The translations under genes were made by a program, and so were the position numbers. DNA of 22,073 nucleotides from Priapulus caudatus (Eukaryota; Priapulida; Priapulimorpha; Priapulimorphida; Priapulidae). The stretch lies in the NCBI RefSeq assembly GCF_000485595.1, contig NW_014577103.1, forward strand, positions 199,696-221,768. The letters are read 5' to 3'. This document shows positions 1 to 8,416 of this stretch, one piece after another (position 1 is the stretch's first letter; each line of letters begins with the position of its first letter). Below the pieces are notes generated by a model. That model was not told the origin of the DNA. It did no database searches and was given only the letters and a program-made list of their open reading frames with translations.

Positions 1-36
1 AAATTTAATTAATTAATTAAATTAAATTAAATTTAG
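1..36. repeat. AATT-rich low-complexity tract
   Basis: The window opens with a simple A/T tract built from AATT and TTAAA steps. No gene or element boundary is visible here. Confidence 0.8.
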
Positions 37-432
37 ATTGCCATGTGCGTTTACTGAGTCATGTGAAGCGGGATCCTATGCCTACGGCACGCCTTTGAAT
101 CCATCATGCGCGTTGTTTCCCCAAAACTGGCCATTACCTCCTTTGTCTAATTTTCCCTCAGATGAAATCCTGATATATCACCGATTTACTACAGGATATC
201 ACAATGGTGGGAGTGAATGGAGTTAATATAACCAGGAGAGTGTAGTAATACAGCCATCTATATTATTAGAACACTCCTAATATAGCCACCAGTGACTGTG
301 CTCAGCTGTGTGTGGTCCACCCGCGAACCAACTGCAGTAAAATATCTGCAATCTAACCTTAGAGCCACTATCTTATGACTCTTCTGCCACACACTCGAGG
401 TGTATTCTCTCACGGGGCAACCTACACACCGA
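37..432. other. Unassigned non-coding stretch
   Basis: I see no convincing coding region, RNA gene or repeat. The only sizeable reading frame (38-226, 62 codons) shows no recognisable motif and looks like chance. Confidence 0.5.
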
Positions 433-440
433 ACGCAGAC

Positions 441-665
441 TAAGCGCGTAGCCAGGGGAGTCTTTGGGGCCCTAGGACCCCCTAATCAAAATCAAAATCC
501 CAAAAAAAAATGTATGAATGATTTTTTTTTACTTTTTTAAATCTTTTTAATTTTTAATTAAGTAATTAATACATTTAATTCAAAAAAAATATTTCAGACC
601 ACCAGACCCCCTTGTTACTCGCTCGAGGACCCCTCCCCCAATCCAAATTCCTGGCTACGCCCTTG
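441..665. mobile_element. hAT-like MITE with 8-9 bp target duplication
   Basis: This is a 225-bp non-autonomous element with terminal inverted repeats. The left end reads TAAGCGCGTAGCCAGG (441-456). The right end, reverse-complemented, reads CAAGGGCGTAGCCAGG (650-665), with two mismatches in 16. ACGCAGAC flanks it directly at 433-440 and 666-673, and a ninth base (T) also matches if the boundary is shifted by one. An 8-bp duplication and ends of the type YARNG are the known signature of the hAT superfamily; the right end fits it fully and the left has C at the fifth base. The interior is poly-A and poly-T rich with no coding capacity. Confidence 0.82.
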
Positions 666-674
666 ACGCAGACT

Positions 675-1845
675 GAGAGGAAGCAGTGGGAGCCTCTGAC
701 ATTTGCGCCGCAATTAAGTGTTTCATCCAGCTTCTGTACCTTGAGAATAGAATCGCAACCCCCACACACATGACCTTTGACCTCGAGTCTCGATGCCTCA
801 TCGTCACTTTGGGTTTTCTCTCTAGGTGCTGAATGCAAATCTCATAGGTGAAGCTGTTTAGATTTGTGCGGCTATTCAGTATTGTTGACGGATGATCCAA
901 CGCATCAAGCAATCACGTACGTGCGAAAGCTCCTCCGCTATTATACCATAGTGTTAATTAAATACCATAGTTATGGCTAGTGTTACCATGTAAGATGAGC
1001 TCAATATTATTATAGCAAGAAACTAATTACTATTGGTCGTTAAAAAACCACTAAAGTGATAAAAGTATATAGTGACGAAATAGAAGACGCATTGAACCAC
1101 TGCTATCAATAACCGATTACAGCGCCATCTAGTGGTGAGAAAATTCTCTGCAGCGTCAAACCAATTCACATTGGCTCTTTTCTACCTTTTCTACCCTTTT
1201 CTACTAGTTTTTATTACTGTTTTCACTAATTTGTATGGATGATCTTAGAAGAAACGATAACACCTCGTAGTTACTTCTCAGCCCGCGCTCTGTTATAAGA
1301 ATAGCGCACGACGACCCAGCAGCTAAAAAAAGTGACATTGTTAGTTCAGCGACCTCTGCTCGACCTGTGGAGGGATATTTTAGTAGTAGCAAGACAGCCA
1401 GCGAGAAAATAGCACTAACTCTACGATAACGTTCGCCGCTCGTTCGCGTGAACATAAAAACACACCTCGTGGGTAAGATTACGAGAAAAAAGCGTATCTC
1501 GTCTTACTGATTTTGCTAGAATCCGATACTAATGAAGGCAGCTATTCGCTTCTGCCCGATTCTAAAACAATAACCCCCAAAATCCGAAACGCTATGGTCG
1601 GAGGGCCCCTTGTGGAAGTTTGTGGAGGAAAGTGAATCGCCTGAATACAGTAACAAAATACAGACAGTGCATTGTTGCTATGCCAACAACAAAACGATCC
1701 TACGGCGACAGAATATAGCTGACATGACAGTCACTGGACAGAGTGATACACACAGCCTACAAAATTACGTCCAGTACTCGTTGCGCCATCGTATGGACCA
1801 GAAACAATGATTGTTGTGTGTAAAGCCATATAGAGACAACCCTTT
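675..1845. other. Unassigned non-coding stretch
   Basis: No supported gene. Frames at 1204-1455 (minus, 83 codons) and 1610-1810 (plus, 66 codons) have no recognisable domain and no splice context that I trust. The phrase GCGCCATCTAGTGG near 1123 resembles a motif common in animal repeats, but I cannot place it in an element. Confidence 0.5.
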
Positions 1846-1853
1846 TTAGGTAC

Positions 1854-2043
1854 CAAGGAAAAAATTAAAATTAATTTTTCGGGGGCTACTTTTCAAACTC
1901 GTCGGGCATGAAAATAGCACTCTAAAATTTGGTTTGCATTGAACTTTATGCACATTTACGGGGGCTCTTTTTGGCATTTCCGGGGCTCTTTTTGGCATTT
2001 CGGGGGCTAAATCGCCCTGAGCCCCCGTGTATTTTTTTCACTG
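1854..2043. mobile_element. hAT-like MITE with internal 21-bp repeats
   Basis: This 190-bp element runs from CAAGGAAAAAATT (1854) to its inverted end ATTTTTTTCACTG (2043). Flanks are TTAGGTAC (1846-1853) and CTAGGTAC (2044-2051), matching at 7 of 8 bases as expected for an 8-bp hAT target duplication. Both ends fit YARNG. Inside, the motif GGGGCTCTTTTTGGCATTT is tandemly repeated around 1960-2003. The right end shares CCCGTGTATTTTTT with the MITE at 8772-8917, so the two families are related. There is no coding capacity. Confidence 0.72.
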
Positions 2044-2236
2044 CTAGGTACAGTGAACGTCGTGTTAGTGGACATCTATGTAAAACGCCAACCTGTCTAG
2101 GAAGGCCTCATCTGGCACTTCCATTGCGCAGCTATTAAATACAGAATTGCCTGCATTAAGTTTCACTGTTTGATATTTTTCTCAGAATATGTCGCACAAA
2201 TCCATCCTGCATCCTATAAGCTGAAGCTTGGTTTAA

Positions 2237-3214
2237 GTGCTTGTTGCAAAACAAGCAATGGACGTCATCCCAACCAAACGAAATGTCGTGAAACTAGCCT
2301 CAACCTTCTATGATCCACTTGGTATAGTGGCACCAGCTATCCTAAGGTTCAAGATGCTGTTCCAAGAGCTGTGCCAAATGAAATCCAGATGGGATGACCT
2401 GCTGGAAAATTCCTTACTTGTGAAGTGGAATAACCTAGTGCAAGACCTCCAACGAGCAGCTAGTATAACCATACCACGTTGCTACTATCCTATGAGTCTA
2501 CATCAGAACTGTGAGTTAGTGTATAAAATTCATGGATTTTGTGATGCCTCAGCGAAGGCCTACGGGGCAGTGATCTATCTTGTAGTGATGTCACACAGCA
2601 CAAGGACAATCAGATTCCTGGTATCAAAGACTAGCCAAAGAGTAACCCCTGTGTCCGGAATGACAATCCCACGTCTAGAACTCCTGTCAGCACTTGTTCT
2701 TGCTAGACTGATTAGAACGGTGAAGGAAGCACTAAAGTTTGAGATCACTATTGATGAGACATATTGCTGGTCAGATTCTAGAGTTGCTCTGGCATGGATA
2801 AAAGGAGTGAAGTCTGAATGGAAACAATTCGTCCAGAATAGAGTGAATGAAGTACGTAAACTTGTACCAGTGGACACCTGGGGACATTGTCCAGGCTCGA
2901 TGAATCCTGCCGATATCGCCTCAAGGGGCATGGCACTAGAAGAACTGTCACAGTGTTCTACCTGGATTGATGGTCCTTACTGGCTAAAACAGAGTGACAC
3001 CCCAGATAATCCCGATGTCCTCCCTGAAGAGGATGACCTGTCACAGATGGATCTACCCATTGAGTGCCTCGACGAAATGAAGGTGAAGGCGAAGAGAGAG
3101 CTGGTCATGCTGACCACAGAGCATGAATTTCCTGCCAGAATTGGAACCATTATGGATATTACTGACTTCAGTACACGGAGATCACGTCTGAGAGTTACGG
3201 CCCATGTGTGTTGA
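2237..3214 (+). pseudogene. BEL/Pao pol fragment: Pao (A17) segment plus RNase H
   Basis: This is the first open segment of the retroelement polyprotein (about 325 codons). It begins inside the Pao/peptidase A17-type region, where PTKRNVVKLASTFYDPLG matches the conserved PTKR...DPLG block that follows the reverse transcriptase. Next comes an RNase H-like domain: HGFCDASAKAYGAVIYL near residues 99-115, the PRLELLSA block, and CWSDSRVALAWIKG near 177-190, followed by NPADIASRG. RNase H degrades the RNA strand during reverse transcription. The frame ends at a stop at 3212-3214, where polyprotein homology continues in another frame, so this is a frameshift and not the natural end. No start codon is implied. 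Confidence 0.88.
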
Positions 3215-3695
3215 AATTTGTAAGACATCTGAGGAAGGGCCAAGTAACAGCAGATGTCACTGCGAGAGACATACAAGAAGCAGAGGAGTGTTGGATAAAG
3301 GAATCCCAGAAGAGTCTGTTCGATGATCCATTATTTCCAACATGATAAACTCAACTTGGCCTCTTTGAGAATCGAGGACTCTTGAGATGTAAGGGACGTC
3401 TGGAAAAAATGAGTGCTCCTCATTCCCAGAAATACCCCATTCTATTGAATAGGAATCATGAGTTTACGAAGCTGCTTATCATAGACTGTCATGAGAGGAC
3501 GATCCACAGTGGGGTAAAATCAACACTGACAGAGTTGAGATCCTAATACTGGATAATCAAAGGGAGATCTATGGTAAGATCCTTAATAATAAAGTGCGTA
3601 CTGTGTAAGAGAATTGATGGACAGCCATACAAACCACCGATGTCACCACCATTGCCTGAATTCAGAGTGAGCCTCGGACCCCCCCCCCCTTCACG
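3214..3695 (+). pseudogene. BEL/Pao integrase N-terminal (H2C2 zinc finger) region, broken
   Basis: Homology continues after the frameshift near 3211. The segment reads through a lysine-rich stretch to two adjacent stops (3339-3348) and a further stop near 3544. It holds an integrase H2C2 zinc finger: the pair HERTIH near 3491, then CVLC near 3598. This finger normally stabilises the integrase multimer on element ends. A run of ten or more C residues near 3680-3690, just before the integrase core, is a likely further indel site. The segment cannot be translated as one protein. Confidence 0.75.
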
Positions 3696-4142
3696 ATGAC
3701 GGGTCTCGACTACGCTGGACCACTCTACACGAAAGATGGAGGTAAGGTCTGGGTCTGTCTCTTCACCTGTTGTATGACAAGGGCAGTCCACCTTGAAATA
3801 GTGACCGATTTGACCACTGATGCCTTCCTGAGATGTCTTAGACGGTTCATTGGGAGACGAGGGACCCCGTCCTTGGTCGTGAGCGACAATGCGACAACCT
3901 TTAGGAAGGCAGCTAAGACAGTCGCCAAGATCGTGAATCATGTGGCCGTGAAGACATACGCCGCTAACAACCAGATCCAGTGGAAGTTCAATCTGGAGAA
4001 GGCCCCATGGTGGGGAGGCTTCTTTGAGAGACTGATTAAGACATTGAAGAGGAGCCTGAAGAAAACTGTAGGTGGTGCTAAACTTACAGTTGATGAGATC
4101 CAAACAGCTCTATGTGAAGTTGAACTCATGTTCAATACTTGA
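3696..4142 (+). pseudogene. BEL/Pao integrase catalytic core
   Basis: This segment encodes the retroviral-type integrase core, which inserts element DNA into the host genome. The D,D-35-E residues are all visible: the first Asp in TGLDYAGPLY, the second in VVSDNATTF, and the Glu in WWGGFFERLIKTLK. The core is therefore intact at the motif level. It stops at a TGA (4140-4142) directly before the sequence PLTYLD. Homology continues in the same frame after it, so this is a nonsense mutation, compatible with a C-to-T change in an arginine codon. The ATG at 3696 is an internal methionine and not a true start. Confidence 0.9.
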
Positions 4143-4754
4143 CCGCTTACTTACTTAGATACCAGTGATTTGGAGCAACCCCTTACTCCGTCCCACTTAC
4201 TCTACGGACAGAAGCTAAATCGTTTCCCTGACTGCCATGAAGAGATGTCAACAGAGCCACGGGTAACCAATTTAGAACTATCGAACAGATGGAGACACCT
4301 CCAGCTAGCCCTAGATCATGCTTGGAGTCGCTGGAAAAATGAGTACCTTGCAGAACTACGAGAGGGACACCGATACGGGAAGAAATGTGATCATCCTCAG
4401 AAGATTTGTGTCGGTGACATAGTCCTCATACATGAGGAGAACCAACCACGTTGCTTGTGGAAACTGGCAAAGGTTATCGAGTTGATAACCGGCTCTGATA
4501 ATAAGGTGAGGAAAGCTGTAGTGAAAGTGCAATCAGCAAAGGGGAAGATAACTACACTAAGACGTCCACTACAACGGCTTTATCCTCTAGAGGTGTGTGC
4601 GGATATCTGTGCTGAAGCTCCTGATGAAGCAGCTAGGGGAGATAGTCCAGAGATCTACCCTATCGATCAGGACTCGAGAGAAAGGAGACCAAGGAGAGCA
4701 ACTGCCATTGCTGCGGACCAAAGGAGAAAGTCCTGGCTTAAACTATTAGCGTGA
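4143..4754 (+). pseudogene. BEL/Pao integrase C-terminal (DUF5641-type) domain
   Basis: In frame with the integrase core after its internal stop, this segment contains EQPLTPSHLLYGQ, a Trp-rich block (WRHLQLALDHAWSRWKNEYL) and VGDIVLIHEE followed by a WKLAKV strand. That is the conserved DUF5641-like domain which closes BEL/Pao polyproteins. It ends at a natural-looking stop (4752-4754) after a basic tail (RRPRRATA). The domain is thought to contact DNA, though its precise role is not established. No envelope-like frame follows. Confidence 0.85.
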
Positions 4755-5100
4755 ATCTTTATACTGTACTACTGTATATGAACATTGTTTATAGTGTGAT
4801 GGTGTTCAATCTGTCATTTATATAGTGGGCTTGAACTCCTCCATGAACAAGATAATTTAGATAGACGTTAGTTATTGCAAGATAGCAATGTGTTAAACTT
4901 TCCTTTCAGTTCAATATGATCCATAACTAGATTGTCCTGTTTATTTAGAATTAGTGAGATCACGTGTATTCTTGATAACTCCATTAGATTTGTAGTTTTG
5001 CTGTTTAGAGTGACGACTTAAATTCTGATTATTATACAGTCCTTTGATGTTCGAAGATTTTGATTGAATTCTTTCATTTGGTTGAACAGCTTAACTGTCC
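4755..5100 (+). other. Non-coding tail of the BEL/Pao element
   Basis: This A/T-rich stretch lies between the pol stop and the polypurine tract. I see no reading frame of note, and it is best read as the 3' untranslated part of the retroelement. Confidence 0.6.
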
Positions 5101-5111
5101 AAGGTGGGGAG
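5101..5111 (+). promoter_or_regulatory. Candidate polypurine tract (plus-strand primer site)
   Basis: AAGGTGGGGAG is all purine except one T and lies immediately before the TG that starts the putative LTR. This is where an LTR element keeps the primer for plus-strand DNA synthesis. Position and composition are the only evidence. Confidence 0.6.
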
Positions 5112-5285
5112 TGTGAGCTATTGTGACAGGTATTATTATTGATTGAGACGTGCTGCCATCGGGTGGTCATCTTTGTAACTTTTGCGATGTTCTGTTGTTT
5201 TGAGTGTTGTGTAGAAATAAAAGCGCGGCGGCAGTGGTAGACCTGCCTCGAACCTAAATAGAAATTGAGCCTCCGTTGCCTAACA
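5112..5285 (+). repeat. Probable 3' LTR of the BEL/Pao element
   Basis: It starts TGTGAGCTATTGTGACAGG right after the purine tract and contains AATAAA at 5216-5221, a polyadenylation signal. A possible TAACA end lies at 5281-5285. With no 5' LTR in the window, the right boundary cannot be confirmed by alignment. About 174 bp would be short for this family, so the LTR may extend further. Confidence 0.5.
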
Positions 5286-5534
5286 TGATGGATTCTTCCA
5301 AAATCTAAAAGTTGTAGTGTGCGGCATCACATAGTAGCTGTCGAACAGACTATAATGCAGATCTATCGTGAATGATGTCCAAAGTGTTTTTGTCTACGTC
5401 ACGTTTCATGCTTGCATTCTCGATTTCAAATTTGTAAAATGTTGATAAATTATGGCGTGATATCCTTCAGGTAAAACAGTATTGTAAGCTATTTGCTCGT
5501 TAATGCTATAAATAAAAATGTATAGGTACTCGCT
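5286..5534. other. Unassigned sequence after the LTR
   Basis: No gene or clear repeat. Part of it could still be LTR if the right boundary lies further downstream. Confidence 0.4.
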
Positions 5535-5643
5535 AACACAGCTGAAACCACCGGCTCGGAGGGCCGGTGTTTTGCCAATGTTACTGGCCCTCCAAATAAT
5601 TTACCAGCATATGCTGGTGGGCTGGTGCTAATTTTGCGCCCTG
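5535..5643. mobile_element. Possible hAT-like MITE end
   Basis: Read on the minus strand from 5643, this begins CAGGGCGCAAAATTAGCAC, a YARNG-type start seen in many animal hAT MITEs. It contains the palindrome ACCAGCATATGCTGGT (5603-5618) and ends in a G/C-rich inverted block (GAGGGCCGG/CCGGCTC). I found no matching second terminus or target duplication, so this is a fragment at best. Confidence 0.35.
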
Positions 5644-6088
5644 CTATGAAGGTAAGTAAGTGTGAGATTAATTTGTATATTGGCGTGGCTATATATGAAT
5701 TGTAAAAAGCAATTGAAATCGGCAGGTTGCTTCAAAAAGTGGTAAGTTACCACCTAACACGTTAGGGTTTTGCAGTCACGTATTTAATTGTATTCATGTT
5801 TTATTGAGTTTCAAATAGAATGGCTTGCACTAGCCAGCACATTATAGTTCATATCCCAAGCTATTGTGTTGTTCTTCCATCGACCTGATCGTTATAGATT
5901 TTATCAGTATTTTGATCAGTTTTGATGCAGGCACGTTGTCAGGCGAATGCCCGGAAGCTCAGGCTTCAACATTATTTCTGGATATTTTATTTAAATTGTG
6001 AAAGTACACTATATATGTACAATTACTATAAACTATGTACTATTAAGCAATGTACTTTTTACTGTGTTTCAAATGTTAAAATTTAAAT
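5644..6088. other. Unassigned non-coding stretch
   Basis: No supported gene. GGCTTCAACATTA at 5962-5974 recurs at 6228-6240 in the neighbouring MITE fragment, so part of this stretch may belong to the same element. Confidence 0.4.
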
Positions 6089-6264
6089 TTGAAACTCGCC
6101 AGCGTACACCATTTTCCATGTAGCACTCTAGACATTTTCGGGGGAGGCCCCCGGACCCCCACCAAGGGGAGGGAGAAACCCCCTCACACACTCTCCCCAT
6201 TTTACTGTGCTTCATGCCTTCGTGACTGGGCTTCAACATTAGTCAATCTCTGGCGACGGCCCTG
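6089..6264. mobile_element. hAT-like MITE fragment (right end)
   Basis: On the minus strand from 6264 the sequence starts CAGGGCCGTCGCCAGAG, again CAGGG as in hAT ends. It continues into a G/C-rich block (GGGGGAGGCCCCCGGACCCCC near 6140-6160) typical of short animal DNA elements. No partner terminus or flanking duplication was found, so the left limit is uncertain. The 64-codon frame inside shows no protein motif. Confidence 0.45.
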
Positions 6265-6356
6265 TGACGTTATTGTATCATAATGTTCTGTTTGCAATGC
6301 CATGACAGATGGAAATGGGTGTCTAAAGTCACTAATTTGCTAGGCGAGGGAGACAG

Positions 6357-6410
6357 TAGCTCTAGAACTATAGCCCTGTGGCAGAGCGAAAGGCTATAGT
6401 TCTAGAGCTA
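6357..6410. mobile_element. 54-bp terminal-inverted-repeat element with 9-bp target duplication
   Basis: The element is almost nothing but its ends. TAGCTCTAGAACTATAGCC (6357-6375) is matched perfectly as an inverted repeat by 6392-6410, with a 16-base loop. The 9-mer GGGAGACAG flanks it directly at 6348-6356 and 6411-6419, as expected for a transposition event. A 36-bp relative at 21111-21146 has its own perfect 9-bp duplication. Elements this short are far below usual MITE size, and I cannot assign it to a superfamily. Confidence 0.8.
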
Positions 6411-6420
6411 GGGAGACAGA

Positions 6421-6647
6421 GTATGCATACACTGGCTCTACTTATAATAGCTGTTCATCCCATCATACACCTGGTGACACCAGTGGCGTAAAGACGGGCC
6501 GCTACATATATACTACATATATACTACTACCACTCGATCCTTGGTTTATATAGAGACCTGTCTAAGTCTCACCTCTTCATTCTATGGGCTGCAGACTGCA
6601 GTGCAGTATTTCCTGCTACTACTAATGCTGTACTAGGTTGCAAATAT
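6421..6647. other. Unassigned spacer
   Basis: No gene is visible. It includes a small tandem of ACATATATACT near 6503-6528. The CUB-gene homology begins abruptly at about 6648. Confidence 0.4.
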
Positions 6648-6693
6648 AGGATGCTTCGTTCAGCTCTAGAAACAACGTCCCTGCATCACCGCA
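6648..6693 (-). pseudogene. Partial copy of CUB exon C start
   Basis: On the minus strand, TTGTTTTCCAAG is followed by TGCGGTGATGCAGGGACG, which would encode CGDAGTLFLELNEAS. This matches the start of the intact exon C at 18535 (CGDAVTLFLELNQAA). Only the first 45 or so bases of the exon are present. The acceptor reads CAAG|TGCGG, one G short of the intact CAG|GTGCGG, so using it would break the frame. It is a decoy or relic. Confidence 0.75.
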
Positions 6694-7146
6694 CTTGGAA
6701 AACAACAAGTCGAAGGCATTTATTATTCATAGGCCTTTGTGACCAACCCGTCGTTGACGGAATACTAAAGGTGACGACGTGAAGGTTACGAACTGAAGGT
6801 CACGACCTTGGTGGCGCCACTAACCCGTTGTTTATGAGAGCCTGAAGGTTACAACTATGGTGGCGCCACTAACCCTTCATTTAACAATGTTTAAGGCGAG
6901 CCTGAAAGTCACAATGTGAACATTACGACCTGAAGGTCACGACCTGAAGGTCACGATCTGAAGGTCACGACCTTGGTAATGTCACTAACTTGCCGAATGA
7001 CGGGAGCCTGAAGGTCCCAATGTGACCATTACGACCTGAAGGTCGCGACCTTGGTGATGTCACTAACTTGTCGAATGATGGGAGCCTGATGTCCACAATG
7101 TAAACGTTAGGACCCAAAAGGTCATGACCTTGGCAGCGTCACAAAC

Positions 7147-7235
7147 CTGTGGTTGATGGGAGCCTGGAGGTCAAACTCGAGGAAGGTGAGTTCTACGATC
7201 TCATCCGTGCGTCCGCGGAACGTGTAGAGCAGGCA
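7147..7235 (-). pseudogene. Partial exon B copy, reading frame open
   Basis: Inside the donor array, this 89-base piece repeats the last half of exon B. It would encode CLLYTFRGRTDEIVELTFLE followed by FDLQAPINH, with one change (T for A) and several synonymous differences from exon B at 7700-7880. The frame is open. No acceptor precedes it, and its donor has decayed to CAG|GTTTGT, so it is probably not spliced. Confidence 0.7.
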
Positions 7236-7555
7236 TTTAAATGTAGCTGACGGGAGCCTGAAGGTCACAACCTGAAGGTCACCACTTACCTGCCATTGAT
7301 GGGAGCCTGAAGGTCACAACCTGAAGGTCACCACTTACCTGCCATTGATGGGAGCCTGAAGGTCACAACCTGAAGGTCACCACTTACCTGTCTTTGATGG
7401 GAGCCTGAAGGTCACAACCTCAAGGTCATCACTCACCTGCCATTGACGGGAGCCTGAAGGTCATAACCTGAAGGCCACCACTTACCTGTCATTGAGGGGG
7501 GGGCTAAAGGTCACAAGGTAAATGTTACAACCTTGACATTGGCAGCGCCGCTTAC

Positions 7556-7645
7556 CTGCCGTTGACGGGAGCCTGGAGGTCAAACTCGTTTGAAGGCGAG
7601 TTCTACGATTTCGTCTGCGCGTCCGCGGGACGTGTAGAGCAGACA
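7556..7645 (-). pseudogene. Partial exon B copy, frameshifted
   Basis: This is a second internal copy of the exon B tail. It starts CLLYTSRGRADEIVELAF, then shifts frame through an extra base and meets a stop. It ends in a consensus donor, CAG|GTAAG. Like the copy at 7147-7235, it shows that longer pieces of the exon were also swept into the array. Confidence 0.7.
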
Positions 7646-7699
7646 CTTACCTGTAGCTGATGGGAGCCTAAAGGTCACAACCTAAAGGTCACCACTCAC

Positions 7700-7880
7700 C
7701 TGTGGTTGATGGGAGCCTGAAGGTCAAACTCGAGAAAGGTGAGTTCTACGATCTCGTCAGCGCGTCCGCGGAACGTGTAGAGCAGGCACTGGACGTCGTC
7801 CGGGTACGGCTGAGAGAAGTTCGGTGACGTGAAGTAGCCGACCTTCTTGTGCGAGCTGACGTACGAGATGCACTTGCATG
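7700..7880 (-). CDS. CUB-domain protein, exon B (N-terminal half of a CUB domain)
   Basis: This 181-bp exon is bounded by GTTCAG|CATGC (acceptor, 7881-7882) and CACAG|GTGAGT (donor, 7694-7699). It begins in phase 1 and ends in phase 2, and encodes CKCISYVSSHKKVGYFTSPN followed by FSQPYPDDVQCLLYTFRG and ADEIVELTFLEFDLQAP. YFTSPNF, the YPDD motif before the second Cys and the LTFLEFDL strand are typical of CUB domains: extracellular beta-sandwich modules that bind proteins or sugars. Its end phase fits exon C, which starts with CGD. Similarity is closest to NETO/SOL-1 or tolloid-type CUBs, which I cannot separate. The upstream intron here is a 35-bp satellite, so this acceptor may not be native. 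Confidence 0.8.
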
Positions 7881-7883
7881 CTG

Positions 7884-8013
7884 AACGGACACCTGTCTAT
7901 AAAGGACAACCTCTATAGCACGGACACCTGTCTATAAAGGACAACCTCTATAGCACGGACACCTGTCTATATAGGACAGCCTCTATAGAACGGTCACTTG
8001 TCTATAAAGGACA
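7884..8013 (+). repeat. 35-bp satellite, about 3.7 units
   Basis: The unit reads TATAGCACGGACACCTGTCT then ATAAAGGACAACCTC (35 bp), with starts at 7914, 7949 and 7984 and a truncated first unit from 7884. It abuts the exon B acceptor. The same unit, in the same orientation, forms a longer array at 21691-22073. Each unit holds TATAAAGG, a TATA-box look-alike probably without meaning. Confidence 0.9.
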
Positions 8014-8130
8014 CATTGGTGGGGGTGGGGGACGTTTACCGTGAATGGTAGTCGCATATAGGGTTGACTGTACATAAAGCAGGAGCTAGGTCTTACCCTT
8101 GTCTCAACAGTCTACACATTACGTAGCTAC

Positions 8131-8408
8131 AGGGGACCAATTTCGCAATTTTAGCCACTTGCGAAAAATCGCGAGTGCCTAAAAAATCTACGTGCTAAAA
8201 TGAATTCTATCGTGCAATTTGTTTTCCACAACATAAACTACTTTTTGAATATTACATACACTTTTTGCATACTATTAATACTAATGGTTGGAATGAGCTT
8301 ATGTTGAATTTCCACTCGCAGAAAATAGCAAGTGCTTATATTTTCTACTTGCAATTTCTCAATATCGACACGCATTTTGCGAGTTAGCAATAGGGAAATT
8401 CGAGCCCT
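8131..8408. mobile_element. hAT-like MITE with 8-bp target duplication
   Basis: The ends are (C)AGGGGACCAATTTCGCAA and, inverted, (C)AGGGCTCGAATTTCCC. GTAGCTAC flanks directly at 8123-8130 and 8409-8416. Because this 8-mer starts with G and ends with C, the exact boundary can be drawn with or without the terminal C and G. The interior repeats variants of 'acttgcgaaaa / gcgagt' and is A/T-rich. It is non-coding; the minus-strand frame overlapping it is a chance frame. Confidence 0.75.
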
Positions 8409-8416
8409 GTAGCTAC

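Larger units (their letters stand above)
2237..5285 (+). mobile_element. Degenerate BEL/Pao LTR retrotransposon, 5'-truncated
   Basis: This is the 3' part of a BEL/Pao element: end of the reverse transcriptase/Pao segment, RNase H, integrase zinc finger, integrase core, the C-terminal DUF5641-type domain, a non-coding tail and a probable 3' LTR. Gag, protease and most of the reverse transcriptase are missing, and no 5' LTR is visible upstream. The coding part carries at least one frameshift and several stops, so the copy is dead. Family order and motifs are established knowledge for BEL/Pao. The left boundary is inferred from where homology starts, at about 2237-2260. Confidence 0.9.
6760..7699 (-). 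repeat. Minisatellite of exon B 3' ends with splice donors (clean copy)
   Basis: Downstream of exon B on the minus strand lies a tandem array whose core, about 49 bp, is the end of exon B plus its 5' splice site: GACCTTCAGGCTCCCATCAA, a few variable bases, then CAG|GTAAGTG and GTGACCTTCAGGTTG. I count about 14 units. Those with donors near 7694, 7645, 7551, 7480, 7430, 7380, 7332 and 7285 keep a GTAAG or GTGAG donor; units below 7240 have decayed donors. The perfect or near-perfect units at 7240-7500 look recently homogenised. Confidence 0.85.
6648..7880 (-). repeat. Inverted duplicate, clean arm (CUB exon B to exon C start)
   Basis: Read on the minus strand, 7880 to 6648 is collinear with plus-strand 17007 to 18238: exon B, two partial exon B copies, the donor array, then a copy of the exon C start. 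The two arms look almost identical apart from scattered 1-2 base insertions and deletions in the plus arm. Homology stops sharply at about 6648 (after AAGCATCCT) and at exon B's first base (7880), beyond which this arm has a 35-bp satellite while the other has acceptor repeats. Confidence 0.85.

Noticed and set aside
3543-4135. Minus-strand frames of 65-186 codons opposite the integrase
   Set aside because: Shadows of the retroelement coding strand with no domain of their own.
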